From: Methylococcales bacterium
GTDB taxonomy: Bacteria; Pseudomonadota; Gammaproteobacteria; Methylococcales; Methylomonadaceae
DNA length: 13,066 nt
NCBI GenBank assembly: GCA_023134955.1
Contig: JAGLUC010000396.1
Location: 1 to 13,066, forward strand
Direction: 5' to 3'
The notes under the pieces: generated by a model
What the model saw: only the letters and a program-made list of their open reading frames with translations
What the model was told of the DNA's origin: nothing
Databases searched by the model: none
Part shown: positions 11,663 to 13,066 of the stretch, piece by piece
Layout of the letters: each line of letters starts with the position of its first letter
Numbering within the stretch: position 1 is the first letter of the stretch
Made by a program: the position numbers and the translations under genes

Positions 11663-13066
11663 ATGAAGCAAAATAATGATCAAAATAATTTTAAGCTTGC
11701 TGTGGAAAGTTTATATCAAAGTTGTGATCTTGCTCAATTGTCATTCAAAACTACAGCCGACCTAGAAGATGATTGCGAGCATCTGGGGCAGGAGCGTGCC
11801 ATGGATGCGCTTAAGTTCGGCATAGGCATAAAACATGATGGTTACAACCTTTTTGTGCTGGGCTCAACCGGCTTAGGAAAAAATACAACGGTAAAAAAAT
11901 TACTTGCTAAGGAATCCATCACTGCAGAAGCACCATCTGACTGGTGTTACATTAATAACTTCTCTCAACACCATAAACCTTTAATGCTCAAGCTTCCTGC
12001 TGGTTATGGTCGTCAATTACAAAATGATATGCAGCAACTGCTGGAAGACATACTGGTTGCCATACCCGCTGCATTCGAGAGTGATGAGTATAGAACGCGA
12101 GCACAGGCGATACGGGATGAATATAAACAGAAGGAGATGATGGCATTTAAAGATCTGGCTGACAGTGCTGATAAAAAAAAGATCACTATGTTGCACACTC
12201 CTGGCGGCTATACACTAGGGCCAATGAAGGATGGAAAGGTTCTTTCTCCAGAAGAATTTGACACGCTGGATGAGAAAGAACAGGAAGAAATAAAACAGGT
12301 TATTAATGAAATTGAACAAGAACTCATAGAGACTCTTCACAAAATACCTGTTTGGTACAAGGAAAACAGGAAAAAAATTAAACAGCTAAACCGGGAAATA
12401 TCGGAAATGGCGGTCAATCAGTCTATTTCTGAATTAACTTTAAAATACATTAAGCTGACGGATGTTTTAAATTATATTGATGCTGTTAAAAAGGATATTA
12501 TTGAAAATGTAAACGATTTCCGAAAATACGAAGCAGAAAAAGAATCGGGTGATGATAATCGCCAGCAAATTCTTCCAGCGTTTTCGAGATACAAGGTTAA
12601 TGTACTGGTGGATAACAGCCAGACCTCAGGCGCACCGGTTATTTATGAAGATAATCCAAGTTATCGCAACCTGATTGGCAGGGTTGAGCATATTGCTCAG
12701 TACGGAACACTGTCTACCGATTTTACCCTGATTAAATCTGGTGCCCTGCATCGAGCCAACGGTGGTTATCTGGTGCTTGATGCACGCAAAGTCCTGATGT
12801 CACCCTTTTCATGGGAAGGATTAAAGCGTGCAATTCATGCCCATGAAGTGCGCATCGAATCTCTGGAGCAGATGTTTAGCCTTGCCAGCACAACGTCATT
12901 GCAGCCGGAACCTGTTCCTATCGATGTGAAAGTTGTGCTTACAGGCAGTCGATTACTTTATTACCTGCTCAAACAATATGACCCTGAGTTCGGTTTATTG
13001 TTTAAGGTGGCAGCAGACTTTGCTGAAGACATAGATCGTAGCGATGAGAACAGTGAGCTTTATGCG
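11663..13066 (+). CDS. Lon-related ATP-dependent protease, N-terminal part (cut by window end)
   Basis: This is the first 468 codons of an AAA+ protease of the Lon-like AAA_32 family, which includes P. aeruginosa AsrA. Such proteins are about 800 residues long, with an ATPase half followed by a Ser-Lys Lon peptidase domain. The peptidase part would lie beyond the window, so its catalytic residues cannot be checked. Visible marks are an N-terminal LGQERAMDALKFG segment (41-53), a Walker A-like GSTGLGKNT at 67-75, a charged helical insertion (about 140-300), NPSYRNLIGR (331-340), HRANGGYLVLD ending in Asp373 as Walker B, and LFKVAADF (446-453) near the expected arginine-finger region. Residue 74 is Asn where classical Walker A has Ser or Thr, and Thr75 follows. 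The ATG has AAGGA (11654-11658) only 4 bases upstream, slightly close. The frame is open throughout. It probably acts in cytoplasmic protein quality control. Confidence 0.93.
   Translation, partial: MKQNNDQNNFKLAVESLYQSCDLAQLSFKTTADLEDDCEHLGQERAMDALKFGIGIKHDGYNLFVLGSTGLGKNTTVKKLLAKESITAEAPSDWCYINNFSQHHKPLMLKLPAGYGRQLQNDMQQLLEDILVAIPAAFESDEYRTRAQAIRDEYKQKEMMAFKDLADSADKKKITMLHTPGGYTLGPMKDGKVLSPEEFDTLDEKEQEEIKQVINEIEQELIETLHKIPVWYKENRKKIKQLNREISEMAVNQSISELTLKYIKLTDVLNYIDAVKKDIIENVNDFRKYEAEKESGDDNRQQILPAFSRYKVNVLVDNSQTSGAPVIYEDNPSYRNLIGRVEHIAQYGTLSTDFTLIKSGALHRANGGYLVLDARKVLMSPFSWEGLKRAIHAHEVRIESLEQMFSLASTTSLQPEPVPIDVKVVLTGSRLLYYLLKQYDPEFGLLFKVAADFAEDIDRSDENSELYA

Overview
The window is AT-rich bacterial chromosome, most likely from a gammaproteobacterium. 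Three things point there: a HigB/HigA pair that aligns along its length with the E. coli K-12 pair as I remember it, a macroglobulin gene followed by pbpC in the enterobacterial order, and a PhoB-type box with the E. coli geometry. The genus cannot be read from the sequence. No rRNA, tRNA, CRISPR array or intact transposase gene was seen.

Layout. (1) 1-494 has no gene I can support. It is rich in inverted repeats that look like remnants of small palindromic mobile elements, and it ends with the promoter of the next module. (2) 495-1250 (+) is a toxin-antitoxin module with the toxin first (higB, higA). (3) 9325-1260 (-) is a two-gene operon: a 1913-residue membrane-anchored, thioester-containing bacterial alpha-2-macroglobulin, then penicillin-binding protein 1C, coupled by an ATGA overlap. 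The macroglobulin is expected to trap proteases in the periplasm while PBP1C makes or repairs peptidoglycan. The operon runs tail to tail into higA with 9 bases between the stop codons. (4) 9326-9707 is a divergent promoter region. It holds the operon's -10 box, a diverged palindrome of about 164 bp, and a clear PhoB box. (5) 9708-11264 (+) is a PiT-family phosphate transporter. (6) 11265-11662 has no gene. It holds a palindrome of about 117 bp, a degraded repeat-like stretch and a promoter. (7) 11663-13066 (+) is the first 468 codons of a Lon-related ATP-dependent protease that runs off the window.

The gene families are all known. The less ordinary content is between the genes: at least three separate palindromic, MITE-like elements, one of them inside the control region between the envelope-defence operon and the phosphate transporter, and a phosphate-starvation box in front of a transporter class usually regarded as low-affinity and constitutive. 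I did not find a convincing new multi-gene system.
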